Positions 51,763 through 63,300 of a stretch of 63,389 nt of DNA are shown one piece after another; within the stretch, counting starts at the first letter, position 1, and each line of letters begins with the position of its first letter. Made by a program: the position numbers and the translations under genes. The notes beneath the pieces are model-generated. The model had not been told where the DNA came from and did no database searches. It saw only the letters and a program-made list of their open reading frames with translations. The stretch is taken from NCBI RefSeq assembly GCF_009663145.1, contig NZ_VKHR01000018.1, positions 1 through 63,389 of the forward strand, written 5' to 3'. The stretch is from Shewanella sp. TC10 (lineage in GTDB: Bacteria > Pseudomonadota > Gammaproteobacteria > Enterobacterales > Shewanellaceae).

Positions 51763-53730
51763 ATGGAATATAACTCAAGTTTAACTATGGATTTTATCGT
51801 TAAGCACCTAGATTCAGAAAAAGGCTTAGCGTTAACAAAACTGTGTCATGGCTTTTGGGAACTTAGAGTTAGGTTGCAGCAAGAATCAGACAGTGAAGAT
51901 CATCTTATTACAAATGAAGATTTTTCAAATGTCATAAAGAACTGGCCTATTGATTTGTTTAACGAACTTTTAGATATATTGGCTAACGAATATAAAAATA
52001 ATCAATTGATGTCATTATGCTCCGCTTTTGGGTGGCGAAATGGACTTGAGATTGAGGGGACACCAATTGAGGGCTTAGATAGTGTTAACCAGCTAATCAA
52101 AAGTTCTCACCATAAAGAAGCTAAAATCTATGATGGTTTATTTTGGAAAAACTCTATTTCAAATGGTGACTTTGCTAAGTTTATTAGTGTTATACAGCAA
52201 CGCCCCATAGTCGTTATTGGTCCTGACTATCTTCATGGTTTTTCAAGTTTCGCCGGTTTAACTAACTCTAAATTTGTTGAAGTTGATTCCAAAAAAGCAG
52301 CGTGGGAAAGGAATGAAATAATTGATAAAGTATCAGCTTATGTTGAAGAGTTGGGCAGCGGTACAATTTGCTTATTCCAAGCTGGTGGTACACCTTCATC
52401 ATGGATGGTCAGTAAATTAATTGAAAGGCATACTGATAGCTTCTTTTTTGTTTTAGGGCAAGCACTGAATATCTGTAATGTTGCATATCTAGAAAACAAA
52501 AACTGGTTTTTAGTTGATAGAAAAGCTATTTGCGATTGTATTGAATTAATCAACCCTAGCTGGAATATCAGCCATAATCATTTTTCAATAGATAGCCCTT
52601 TTTTTGGTATTAATAGTGATACAAGATGGGACGTTTTCAAAAAAGGGGTTATTCCACCTAAGTTCATTGAAGTTAACGAAAGCCAAGAACCTGAAAAACT
52701 ATCTTTTATAGAAAATAAACCTATCGATTTTAAAGTACTTGAAAGTTATTTATCGACATCAAAGCTACATAATCATTGGGCAAATTTTGGGCCAGTTACT
52801 GAGGTATTAGAGAATACTATCGCAGCTAATTTAGCATTAGCATCTGATAAAAAAGTATTAATGACTAAAAGTGGTACTGATGCTATTCATCTTGCAGTAA
52901 GTTTAGCAGAAGCTAGAGCGAATAAGTCTTTGCGTTGGATAGTATCTTCTTTTGGCTTTATGTCGACAAATATAGGTTGTTTATCCAATGCAAGCTTAAT
53001 TGATTGTGATATTGAAGGTCAGTTTTCCCTAGACGCTCTAAAGGCCATTCCGCTAGATGCTTGGGATGGAGTTGTAGTAACTAATATTTTTGGTTTAGCA
53101 ACTAAGCTTAAGGCTATAGAAAAGTATTGTCAGCTACACGGAAAAAAAATAATACTGGATAACGCGACTGGCTATATCCTTCAAAATAGAGCTGTTTTAC
53201 CTAATTGCCCTGAAATTATTAGTTTTCACCAAACTAAACCTTGGGGCTTAGGCGAAGGTGGATGTCTTATACTTGATGAAGAAGAGTATAGTATAGCAAG
53301 GAAACTGATTAACTTTGGGGTAGGTGCAGACAAAACATATCAGCGTTTTGCTTATAATGGCAAGATATCTGATTTTAACAGTGCTCTGATTTTATATAGA
53401 CTATCGACCGTAGCTCAGTGGAGCCACTTGTATAGAATGCAAACCAGGCGGATTATTAAACTTGCTAAGCAAGTTGGTATAAAACCTATATCCACTATAC
53501 CTAACAATACTATTATGGCTTATGTACCATTGATTAGCCCTTCTGTAGTAAAAAATGAGATGCTCGATAACAACGATGTCATTTTTAGGAAATATTATAA
53601 GCCTCTTGATGATGAGCAGGTTAATGCATCAAATATTTATGAAAAAATATTTTGCGTACCTTGTCACGGTAAGGTAGCTGATATTTCTGATGAAAAACTA
53701 TTACTTCTTTTTTCAAATTTAATAAAGTAG
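51763..53730 (+). CDS. Fusion: GT-D-like N-terminal domain with DegT-type aminotransferase
   Basis: A 655-residue protein in two parts. Residues from about 325 on are a DegT/DnrJ/EryC1/StrS aminotransferase: MTKSGTDAIHLAVSLAEA, then FHQTKPWGLGEGG with the PLP lysine at about K492, and a C-terminal half with conserved small-residue turns. The N-terminal 300 residues are helical at first, then include RPIVVIGPDYLHGFSSF (from R147) and CLFQAGGTPSSWMVSKLIE, which recall GT-D-fold (DUF1792-like) glycosyltransferases. A sugar aminotransferase is the safest call for the C-terminal part. The N-terminal assignment is tentative. Confidence 0.72.
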   Translation: MEYNSSLTMDFIVKHLDSEKGLALTKLCHGFWELRVRLQQESDSEDHLITNEDFSNVIKNWPIDLFNELLDILANEYKNNQLMSLCSAFGWRNGLEIEGTPIEGLDSVNQLIKSSHHKEAKIYDGLFWKNSISNGDFAKFISVIQQRPIVVIGPDYLHGFSSFAGLTNSKFVEVDSKKAAWERNEIIDKVSAYVEELGSGTICLFQAGGTPSSWMVSKLIERHTDSFFFVLGQALNICNVAYLENKNWFLVDRKAICDCIELINPSWNISHNHFSIDSPFFGINSDTRWDVFKKGVIPPKFIEVNESQEPEKLSFIENKPIDFKVLESYLSTSKLHNHWANFGPVTEVLENTIAANLALASDKKVLMTKSGTDAIHLAVSLAEARANKSLRWIVSSFGFMSTNIGCLSNASLIDCDIEGQFSLDALKAIPLDAWDGVVVTNIFGLATKLKAIEKYCQLHGKKIILDNATGYILQNRAVLPNCPEIISFHQTKPWGLGEGGCLILDEEEYSIARKLINFGVGADKTYQRFAYNGKISDFNSALILYRLSTVAQWSHLYRMQTRRIIKLAKQVGIKPISTIPNNTIMAYVPLISPSVVKNEMLDNNDVIFRKYYKPLDDEQVNASNIYEKIFCVPCHGKVADISDEKLLLLFSNLIK

Positions 53731-53737
53731 CTAGAAA

Positions 53738-54427
53738 ATGAAAATCGCAATCATGCAACCTTATTTTTTCCCTTATTTAGGTTATTTTCAGCTTATTAAC
53801 TCTGTTGATAAATTTGTCATTTTAGACAATGTTCAATACATTGATAGTGGATGGATAAATAGAAATCAATTAGAAAGTAATGGTCGTAAATTTTTCTTCA
53901 CAATACCCGTTCGCTCATCTGAAAGGAAAAAGATGATAAAAGATGTGAAGGTTTGCAAGTCAGAATTAAGTCATTTCACTAAGAAGTTTAAAAAAACCCT
54001 GACTTCAAATTTTTCTAAGTCACCAAATTACGTAAGTGTTTTTAATGAGATTGATTCATTACTATCGAACAATAAGTCTGATTCAATTTTAGAAATAGCC
54101 GAACCCTCTATAATACAAACTTGTCAGCGTTTAGGGATCACCACTCCAATAGTACGTTCTTCATCTTTAACCTTGCCTTTTGGCGCTAATCGACAAGATA
54201 GAGTTATTGATATAGTTAAAGAGCTAAATTGTACTCATTATTTAAACCCTATAGGTGGGGATAGCCTGTATGACACAGATTATTTCACTAGTAGGGGAGT
54301 AAAGTTAGATTTTTTTAAGCCAGAATTGCCAATTTATAAACGTGGTGATAATCAATTTGTTTCAGGTTTATCTTGTATCGATTATATGATGTGGCAGCAG
54401 CGTGTTGGAAAACTTAACTATGACTAA
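53738..54427 (+). CDS. WbqC family protein
   Basis: A 229-residue protein of the WbqC-like family, found in O-antigen and capsule clusters. It opens IAIMQPYFFPYLGYFQLI, followed by FVILDNVQYIDSGWINRNQ and a C-terminal HYLNPIGGDSLYD region, all typical. The family has no firm biochemical role and is often next to DegT-type aminotransferases, as here (7 bp after that gene). It may add an acyl group or amino acid to the amino sugar; that is inference. Confidence 0.88.
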   Translation: MKIAIMQPYFFPYLGYFQLINSVDKFVILDNVQYIDSGWINRNQLESNGRKFFFTIPVRSSERKKMIKDVKVCKSELSHFTKKFKKTLTSNFSKSPNYVSVFNEIDSLLSNNKSDSILEIAEPSIIQTCQRLGITTPIVRSSSLTLPFGANRQDRVIDIVKELNCTHYLNPIGGDSLYDTDYFTSRGVKLDFFKPELPIYKRGDNQFVSGLSCIDYMMWQQRVGKLNYD

Positions 54428-54444
54428 CAGTTTTAGGTAACAAA

Positions 54445-55455
54445 ATGAACTATATATTTTTAATGTGTTCTGAACGATCTGGTAGCAATTTAATTACTAA
54501 AATTTTTGATTCTCACTCTCAAATATGTGGTCCTTCGACTGCCCATATAGCAGATGTTTTATGTCCAAATTTATATAAGTATGGCTCTTTTAATGAGTTA
54601 ACCTGGCGTAGTTTGGTTGAGGACATAAATGTATTACTTGATAGTAAGAATGCATATTGGAAGAAGACGTTCACCTTAAATGATCTTCTGCAAGCTAGTG
54701 AAAGCTTCAGTGTCCATCAACTATTTGATTATATTTATAGTTCTGAAGCCCAAAGTCACGATAAGACTTCTGTGATGATTAAAGAGAATAGGATTTACGA
54801 ATTTTTACCATTTTTTATGCAGCTTTCACCTTTTGCAAATTATGTATATATGGTTAGAGATCCTAGGGATATGGCTGCATCATGGAAGCATAGTTACTCA
54901 ATTCGCGGTGGTGCGGTGAGAGGAGCAAAAGTTTGGTTAGCTGATCAACTAGGCTTCCTAAAAGCAAGAAGTTGGTTAGGCAATGATAAAGTGCCATTTT
55001 TTAAATATGAAGATTTATTGCAAAACCCTGAAGAAACAATAACAAAAGCATGTATAACAATCGGATATAATTTCCAGCCAGAAATGTTAAATTTTTATCA
55101 GCAAGCGGCGACAAAAGAAAATGCAAGTCGTGCTGCAGATTGGCGTAATGTTGATAAACCATTGCAAAAAGATAATGCTGGTAAATATTCAGATAGATTG
55201 ACTAAGGCAGAAATTCAATATGTTGAATTTTTATGTAAAGATTTAATGGCTGCATTCAATTATATTCCAGCTTTCCCCCTAATTTCTGAAGAGGAGTTTA
55301 TTGAATTGGAAAAGAGTCTTTTGGCAATTGAACCAAATGTAAAAGCAGCATACGAAAATGAAACTTCAGAAGCGGAAAAATTGAGACGTAAATCGCATCA
55401 TGGACGTAGTAAAGAAATTTTTGATAAAAAAATAGACTGGATTGAGTTTTCATAA
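54445..55455 (+). CDS. Sulfotransferase family protein (third)
   Basis: A 336-residue protein with a typical sulfotransferase P-loop, FLMCSERSGSNLITKIFDSH (residues 5-24), and a 3'-phosphate motif YMVRDPRDMAASWKHSY. The KYEDLLQNPEETI motif is found in many PAPS sulfotransferases. It is the last gene of the polysaccharide series and is followed by a hairpin. It probably sulfates a sugar of the polymer. Confidence 0.85.
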   Translation: MNYIFLMCSERSGSNLITKIFDSHSQICGPSTAHIADVLCPNLYKYGSFNELTWRSLVEDINVLLDSKNAYWKKTFTLNDLLQASESFSVHQLFDYIYSSEAQSHDKTSVMIKENRIYEFLPFFMQLSPFANYVYMVRDPRDMAASWKHSYSIRGGAVRGAKVWLADQLGFLKARSWLGNDKVPFFKYEDLLQNPEETITKACITIGYNFQPEMLNFYQQAATKENASRAADWRNVDKPLQKDNAGKYSDRLTKAEIQYVEFLCKDLMAAFNYIPAFPLISEEEFIELEKSLLAIEPNVKAAYENETSEAEKLRRKSHHGRSKEIFDKKIDWIEFS

Positions 55456-55477
55456 AATTAATTACAGTTTTTAGGAC

Positions 55478-55520
55478 TAGGAATGCTGAGTTATTTACAT
55501 TTACTAATTCAGCATTCCTA
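55478..55520. terminator. Large hairpin at the end of the polysaccharide locus
   Basis: A 12-bp perfect stem (55478-55489 with 55509-55520), extended by three further weak pairs, has a 13-base loop. It lies between convergent genes. The T-run is poor on both sides, so it may be a convergent terminator or RNA stabiliser. Confidence 0.6.
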
Positions 55521-55530
55521 TTGTCTAAAT

Positions 55531-56505
55531 TTAGTTTTCTAATGATTCAATTCGATCTACTAAACTTGATATGGTTGTCGACACACCGTTATCAATAAAT
55601 GTGATATCTCCACTTGTGGTTACATTGCCGTCGCCATCAACTATAAATTCCACTTTTCCAGAGCCTACTTTTGAGAATGATAATTTATCACTGTCATTTG
55701 TTATTCTCCATGTCACTCCTGTAGTTTCATTTTCGAACTCTAAACGTACATCACCATTTTTATTAACCATTTTTAACATCAATTGGTCTTCTAATGTTGA
55801 GTGTGCATTCTCTAATAATACGAAAGGAGTACTGTTGTTCACATCTGAGCTATTATATACATGTAATTGAGACTTTGGTGCCTCGGTTCCAAGTCCAATA
55901 CCACCATCAGAGTTTATGAATATTGAATTTTTTGGAGCACCTGTTTTAATCCTAAAAGGTAATTTAGATCCATTAGTCACATCACGTACAAAAAAGTTAG
56001 TTTCATTACCTGCGATATCCCAAGTTTGGGCGGTAAAACCTGAACTGCCGTTTTGTTCTAAACGTAACGTTGGGCTATCACCATTAACAACATGCATTTC
56101 AACTACAGGAGTTGATGTACCAACACCAATTCTGCCACCATCATCAACATATAATGAGTGACTCGGTGCTGAAGCCTCTATAGTAAAAGGCGTTCTACCA
56201 CCAGTTATATCATCGATTGAAAATTTGTTTGCACCACCATTTTCACTGTCATTGGCGGTTATTTGCCAATCGTTACTTGGGAAACTCGCACTAGTACTGG
56301 TGTCTTGAAATTTTATTCTTAAGTTATTTTCTTTCAAACGTAATGTATCAAAACCAAATGACTCACCATTGACACAGTCTTGACCAAGACAAGCACTGCC
56401 TACCACAATTAAATCATCATTTATTTGGTTGTCAGCAGAAACTGAAGTCGACACCAGAAGTGGTAAAGAGCAAAGCGCCAATGCGCTATATTTTGTTATT
56501 TTCAT
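55531..56505 (-). CDS. Secreted repeat protein, surface or fibre-like
   Basis: A 324-residue exported protein with a signal peptide (residues 1-24, SVSA|DNQ). The body has at least two related units with DGGRIGVGTSTPVVEMHVVN and DGGIGLGTEAPKSQLHVYNS, the pattern found in phage tail-fibre-like and bacterial surface proteins. The C terminus (TTISSLVDRIESLEN) is a short coiled coil. It is read after a small secreted protein, 35 bp apart, suggesting an operon. No function is known; a trimeric fibre is possible. Confidence 0.7.
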   Translation of the reverse strand: MKITKYSALALCSLPLLVSTSVSADNQINDDLIVVGSACLGQDCVNGESFGFDTLRLKENNLRIKFQDTSTSASFPSNDWQITANDSENGGANKFSIDDITGGRTPFTIEASAPSHSLYVDDGGRIGVGTSTPVVEMHVVNGDSPTLRLEQNGSSGFTAQTWDIAGNETNFFVRDVTNGSKLPFRIKTGAPKNSIFINSDGGIGLGTEAPKSQLHVYNSSDVNNSTPFVLLENAHSTLEDQLMLKMVNKNGDVRLEFENETTGVTWRITNDSDKLSFSKVGSGKVEFIVDGDGNVTTSGDITFIDNGVSTTISSLVDRIESLEN

Positions 56506-56540
56506 TTTATTCCCTTGATTGAAATTTAAACTAAACTGCT

Positions 56541-56972
56541 TTATTTACTACTGACGAAAGGTGCTTCACTTTCTGATTGAGTATCAACAAACTCGCCATT
56601 AAGCACATTAAAGTGCCCCCAATGAGTTGTTACCTCGCCTATATTTCTATAGACGTTATCTCTTCCCGTTTTTCTATCAGATACTTTTTCTACACCAGTA
56701 TTTTTACTGTATTGAATTTCGTATTTGTAATGCCCCTCAGGCAAAACACCTAATCTTTCGAAGTCTAATTGTGAGTCTTTTGCATCTAATTGCGCTTGAT
56801 AGTTGAAATCATTTGGCCCAGATATAGTAATAGTTGCAATATCATAGTTGAGCTCTGTAGCTTCAATATCTAATTCAGATGCACTTACTACAATATTAGT
56901 TGTTTCGGCAGCAACTGAAGTGCAAAATAATAATGATGATAAATAGAGCGCTCGATATAGTGGTGAGTTCAT
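56541..56972 (-). CDS. Small secreted protein of unknown family
   Basis: A 143-residue exported protein: signal peptide (residues 1-22, SVAA|ETT) and a mature part beginning NIVVSASELDIEATELN with beta-strand alternation. It has no cysteine in the mature part and ends in an acidic, serine-rich tail. ATG 56972 is preferred because GGAAATAAAG precedes it; ATG 56984 is also in frame. It is first in an apparent two-gene operon with the fibre-like protein. The shared upstream region with the giant divergent protein suggests linked expression. Confidence 0.65.
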   Translation of the reverse strand: MNSPLYRALYLSSLLFCTSVAAETTNIVVSASELDIEATELNYDIATITISGPNDFNYQAQLDAKDSQLDFERLGVLPEGHYKYEIQYSKNTGVEKVSDRKTGRDNVYRNIGEVTTHWGHFNVLNGEFVDTQSESEAPFVSSK

Positions 56973-57286
56973 CTTTATTTCCATATTTAATAATATATCT
57001 ATTTTAACTAAGTTTTAACAAAAGTAAAAGAGAGGTGTCAAAATACTGGCACTGGTAGATCCTGTTAAACCTTGTTCGAAGTTTCTGATATTCGTTTTAG
57101 CTGTTTTTGGTGATTTTATTGCTATACAAATCATTTGCTTGTGGTTTTCGATGTGCAGGGGGAAATATTAATTATTAATAGGTACTAAAGTTTTATATAT
57201 GTGGCGGGGTGTTACTTTTGTAACTTAGTGTTATCATTGTGTTACGTGGTATTACTTGTCATTGTAAAAGGATATTTGGTGTCTCT
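56973..57286. other. Divergent promoter region
   Basis: This 314-bp AT-rich spacer separates the small secreted protein (minus) from the giant exported protein (plus). GTGTTACGTGGTATTACTTG-like GT-rich repeats occur at 57207-57260. A possible Shine-Dalgarno AAAAGGAT sits about 13 bases before the giant gene. I see no clear known operator. Confidence 0.5.
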
Positions 57287-57340
57287 ATGCCATTAGCTCA
57301 TAAAAAGCCATTAGCTCATAAAAAATCATTAGCTCATAAA
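57287..57340 (+). repeat. 18-bp tandem repeat at the start of the giant gene
   Basis: Three units of about 18 bp (57290, 57308, 57326) encode PLAHKK, PLAHKK and SLAHKK. Their codon content is nearly identical, so this is a recent in-frame amplification that lengthens the positively charged part of the signal peptide. Confidence 0.75.
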
Positions 57341-60300
57341 AAAACAAATAATAAATTCTCATCTCGTTCTCTCTTTCTTTGCTTCTTGTTAACTTCCTTT
57401 CTTATATTTTCTGATGAATCAAGGGCCGCTGGCACAGACTTATTATTATCAGCTGAGTTTAGTAGTGATAGTATTTCTAGTGGAAGTGCTTCAACGTTAA
57501 CTTATACGTTAACAAATAACTCCCCAGATACTAATGCAACGGACATTGATTTTTCCGTTAGCTTACCTAGTGATGCCACAATATCTCAACAAGTTAATTA
57601 TTCCACTACGTGTCTTAACGGCGCAGAATCAATAACCAAAGGGGATAGTTCAGCTAGCTTTACCGGTTTTGAATTAAATTTTTCTGAGAGCTGTGAAATT
57701 TCATTCGATATTGCTTCTGATTCTTTAACTGATCAGGTGTTAACTATTACCACTAGTGGTTTGATGTCGAGTTTAGGTACTGCTAATAATATTTCAAAAG
57801 ATCTAACCGTTTCTACTAGCTCTATCACTGCGCAATTAGACATCACTGATAGTGTTATTAAGTATCAAGATTCAACCACACTAACGCTAACGTTAACCAA
57901 TAATTCTGCGGGCTTTGCTTATAACTTTTTGGGTTCTATTGAGTTACCGTCTGGGATTAGCTTTGGTGATGATGTTAGCGTTACTACTTGCGGAGATTAT
58001 TTCACAGCCACTAAACAAAATGACTCAACACTAAACTTAAGCTCATTTAACATTAACAGCTCTATTGTCGCATTTGTTAGTGGCGCAGGCAGCACGTGCT
58101 CTATTTCTGTAACTATTAATAGCGAAATAGGAAGTGAATACGATGCAATTACAAGTGATCTTAGCTACTCTGAAAGTAATACCGCTATTACGATTGGTAG
58201 AGCAGGTGACTCTCTCACGGTAAATGGCATTGGTTTTGTCGATATGTCCTTTTCACCAAAAATCGCTCAACCTGGTGAGTTAATTGAATTAGTGGTGGCT
58301 ATTTCTAACTTTGATCGAAGTAACTCTGCTAATGATATCGCTTTCACCAATGATCTTGATTCTGCGCTTTCTGGTCTTAGCGCAGTTGGTCTTCCGTTAA
58401 ATGATGTATGTGGTGCTGGCTCCACAATTTCAGGAACAAGTAGTTTAACTTTCTCTGGAGGAACTGTAGCGGCCTCTGATACCTGTACTTTCACTGTTCC
58501 AGTTCAAGTTCCCGCGAATGCGGTTAGTGGCTCCTACACAAATAATGTCACTAATATTTCGTCATCTCTTAATGGTGCATATGATGATGTACTTAATTCA
58601 CTGATTGTATCCAATGCTCCAACCATGCAAATGGCTATCGTTGAAAGTGATTTGTCGGCTGGTAACGATGTTACATTGCGATATACGTTAACTAACATTG
58701 ATACTGTAAACCAAGCTACGGCCGTTTCATTTAGTACCTTTGTTGGTTCGCCTTCATTTGCATCTATTACTACTTTACCAGGCGCAAATTACTGTAACTC
58801 ATCGGGTAATAGCGTCACAGTCACTGACTTTGATTTAAATGCAACTGTCAATATTTCGGATATTATTCTCGATGCTGGCGCTGTTTGTAGTTTCGATTTA
58901 GTGATGACCCTTAATGATTCAGTTGTCCCTGGTAATTATAGTTTTGAATCAAGCGATATTAGTAGTGTTCTTAATGGTTTGAATGTGACTGGCGAATCGC
59001 CATCTGCTACCGCTTCGTTTAATGTTGACGCTGCTCCTAGGTTAAGTTTCTCATTTTCTGACAATGTATTATTGCCAGGGGCACAAAGTTCAATCGATGT
59101 TGTATTAACTCATCATGTTAATTCGAGTAGTGATGCTACTGATGTCGGATTTACTTTGGATTTAGACGCCGGACTTACAGGTTTAGTTGCGACTGGTGCC
59201 CCCTTTAATGATATTTGTGGTACTGGGTCAAGTATCACGGGCACGTCATTAATTACCTTAAGTGGCGGTATGCTATCTGCGGGTAATAGCTGTGAGTTTT
59301 CTATTCCTGTTCAACTACCTGCCAATACCGTTGGTAGTGGGGTCACATTTACCAGTTCTAGTGTCAGTGCGACTGTAAGTGGAAATACAGTAACCAATAT
59401 TGCAGCTAATACCAGTGTTGATATTTCTGGGCTTACATTTAATAAAAGCTTTGAGTCTAGTTCGCTTCGAGTTGGAGCTGGAGGTTCCGAAATTGACTTG
59501 AATTATGTTATTACCAATCAAGCTGGTGCAGGTGATGTTACAGCATTAACCTTCAGCGAGAATTTTAATAGTTTTATTTCTGGTGCAGTAATAAGCTCTG
59601 TTGATCAGAATGGATTTTGTGGTGCGAGTTCTTCTGCTGTTGCGGCAATAAGTTACTTTTTATCTGTTTCTAATATTGAAGTAGCGAATGGTGAACAGTG
59701 TAGTTTGCAAATTACACTATCAATTCCTGACTCTACTGCCATTGGGGTCTATACAACACAATCAACGAGTGTGTCAGGCCAAGTTGCGGGGACTCCAACA
59801 GCTTTTGATAATATTAATAGTACCTTGTCCATTAATGAGCTGACGGTTGTTACTAATATTGATGTCACAAGTCCTACATCTGTAACTACCATCAATATGG
59901 GAATCACTTTTTCAGATGCCGTTACAGGCTTTGATATTAATGACATAACTGTTTCAAATGCTACAGCAGATAACTTTACTGGTTCAGGTGCAACTTATAA
60001 TGTTGAAATAACGCCGATTTTAGATGGTGATGTTACTTTATCTATCAATGCTGGTATTGCAATAGATGCCTTAGACTCCAACGTTACCAATGCTGCTGCT
60101 GAGCCAATAGTGTTTGTTTTTGAAACGACCCCAGTTAATCCTACTCCTAGCCTTAGTATTAGCGCCCCTTCGCAGATATTAATTAGTACAGGAACAGTGG
60201 TATATGATGTAAGTTATACCGACGTAGAACAAGTCAATCTGACTGCCGCTGATATTAGTTTGAACAATACTGGTTCAGCAAATGCTGATATCTCAATTAT

Positions 60301-63300
60301 CAATGGTGACACTAGCTCGCCTCAAATCAGCTTAACTAATTTTTCTGGTGATGGTTCTTTAGGAGTCACTATTGCAGCTGGTACAGCCAGATATTCTGTG
60401 AATACAGCTCCATCAGCGGGGCCTTCTGCTTTATTTGTTGTTGATACGCACAAACCGACAGTTTCTCTAACGGCCAATTCTGCTAATCAAACTGGAGACT
60501 TTACTGTCGATATCGCATTTGAAGAAGATGTGACAGGTTTTGATATTGCAGATATAAGTATTAGCAATGGTTCTTTGACAAATTTCCAATCTTTAGATGC
60601 AAAAACATATTCTGTTTTAGTTAGTGCATCAGGGGAAGTAGCCATAAGTTTGAGTATTGCTGATAGTGCTGCAATTGATGCTGCTGGAAATGGCAACAGT
60701 GCTTCTAATACTTTGAATGTTAGCTATGATGACATTTTACCCAATGTTTCGATATCAGGTCCTGCTAGCCCTGTTTTAACAAGTTTCACTGCTACAGTCG
60801 ATTTCAGTGAGATAGTGACAGGCTTTGAAGTTAGCGATCTACAAGCAACTAATGCAAGCTTTTCAAATTTTAGTGATATTGACGGTAAACAATACACTGT
60901 AACAGTTACGCCTATTGCTCAAATGACTGTTGCAGTTGATATCGATGCAAATATTGCTACTGATGCACTTGGTAATGGAAACCTTGCTGCGAATACTTAT
61001 TCAGTACTTTATGACTTCAATGACACGCCAGTTCTTAATGGTTCACCGGCAACAACGGTAGATGAAGACAGTGCTTATAGCTTCACGCCATCAGTCAGTG
61101 ATGCTGATGCAGGGGATACTTTAACCTTCAGCATTACCAATAAACCAACCTGGGCAACGTTTAGTACCAGCAATGGTCAATTGTCAGGTACCCCAACCAA
61201 TGCGAATGTGGGCACTACATCGGGTATCGTGATTTCAGTGAACGACGGTACAGAGACCGTGAGCTTGTCAGCGTTTAGCATTGAAGTGACTAACACTAAC
61301 GATGCGCCAGTATTAACCGGCACACCGGCAACAAGTGTGAATGAAGATGCCGCCTATAACTTTTCGCCTGCTGTTAGTGATGACGATACGGGCGATACTT
61401 TAACCTTTAGCATTACTAATAAACCAACATGGGCAACATTTAGCACCAGCAATGGCCAGTTATCTGGTACGCCAACGAATGCGGATGTGGGCACCACATC
61501 GGGTATTGTTATTTCGGTGAATGACGGTACAGAGACCGTGAGCTTGTCAGCGTTTAGCATTCAAGTGACTAACACTAACGATGCACCAGTATTAACCGGC
61601 TCGCCAGCCACAACGGTGAATGAAGATACCGCCTATAGCTTTACACCTGCTGTCTCAGATGATGATGCAGGGGATACCTTAACCTTTAGTATTACTAATA
61701 AACCAACATGGGCGACGTTTAGCACCAGCAATGGTCAGTTATTTGGTACGCCAACGAATGCGGATGTGGGCACTACATCGGGTATCGTGATTTCAGTGAA
61801 CGACGGTACAGAGACCGTGAGCTTGTCAGCGTTTAGCATTGAAGTGACTAACACTAACGATGCACCAGTATTAACCGGCTTACCGGCAACAAGTGTGAAT
61901 GAAGACACCGCGTATAGCTTTATGCCTGCTGTTAGTGATGACGATGCAGGGGATACATTAACCTTCAGCATTACCAATAAACCAACCTGGGCAACGTTTA
62001 GTACCAGTAATGGCCAGTTATCTGGTACGCCAACCAATGCGGATGTCGGTACGACAACCAATATTGTTATTAGTGTGAATGACGGCACAGAGACTGTGAG
62101 CATGGCAGCGTTTAGCATTGAAGTGACTAACACCAACGATGCACCTGTATTAACTGGCTCGCCAGCCACAACAGTGAGTGAAGATGCCGCGTATAACTTT
62201 ACGCCGTCAGTCAGTGATGACGATACGGGCGATACTTTAACCTTTAGCATTACTAATAAACCAACCTGGGCAACATTTAGCACCAGCAATGGTCAATTGT
62301 CAGGTACCCCAACCAATGCGAATGTGGGCACTACATCGGGTATCGTGATTTCAGTGAACGACGGTACAGAAACGGTTGGCTTGGCAGCGTTTAGCATTGA
62401 AGTGACTAACACCAACGATGCACCAGTATTAACCGGCTTACCGGCAACAAGTGTGAATGAAGACACCGCGTATAGCTTTATGCCTGCTGTTAGTGATGAC
62501 GATGCAGGGGATACATTAACCTTCAGCATTACCAATAAACCAACCTGGGCAACGTTTAGTACCAGTAATGGCCAGTTATCTGGTACGCCAACCAATGCGG
62601 ATGTGGGAACTACATCGGGTATCGTGATTTCAGTATCAGACGGCACAGAAACGGTTAGCTTGGCAGCGTTTAGCATTGAAGTGACTAACACTAACGATGC
62701 ACCAGTATTAACCGGCTCGCCAGCCACAACAGTAAATGAAGATACCGCCTATAGCTTTATGCCTGCAGTTAGTGATGATGATACAGGCGATACCTTAATC
62801 TTCAGCATTTCTAATAAACCAACATGGGCAACATTTAGCACCAGCAACGGTCAGTTATCTGGCACGCCAACCAATGCGGATGTGGGTACGACATCGGGTA
62901 TTGTTATTTCAGTGAATGACGGTACAGAAACCGTTAGCCTAAAAGCGTTTAGCATTGAAGTGACTAACACTAACGATGCACCAGTATTAACGGGTACGCC
63001 GGCCACAAGGGTGAGTGAAGACAGTTCTTACAGCTTTACGCCATCAGTCAGTGATGACGATGCAGGCGATACTTTAACCTTCAGCATTACCAACAAGCCA
63101 ACTTGGGCAACGTTCAGCACCAGCAGTGGCCAATTATCTGGTACACCAACCAATGCGGATGTGGGCACGACATCAGGTATCGTGATCTCAGTGAATGACG
63201 GTACAGAAACCGTGAGCTTGGCAGCGTTTAGCATTGCAGTGAGTAATACCAACGATGCACCAGTATTAACTGGCTCGCCAGCCACAACGGTGAATGAAGA

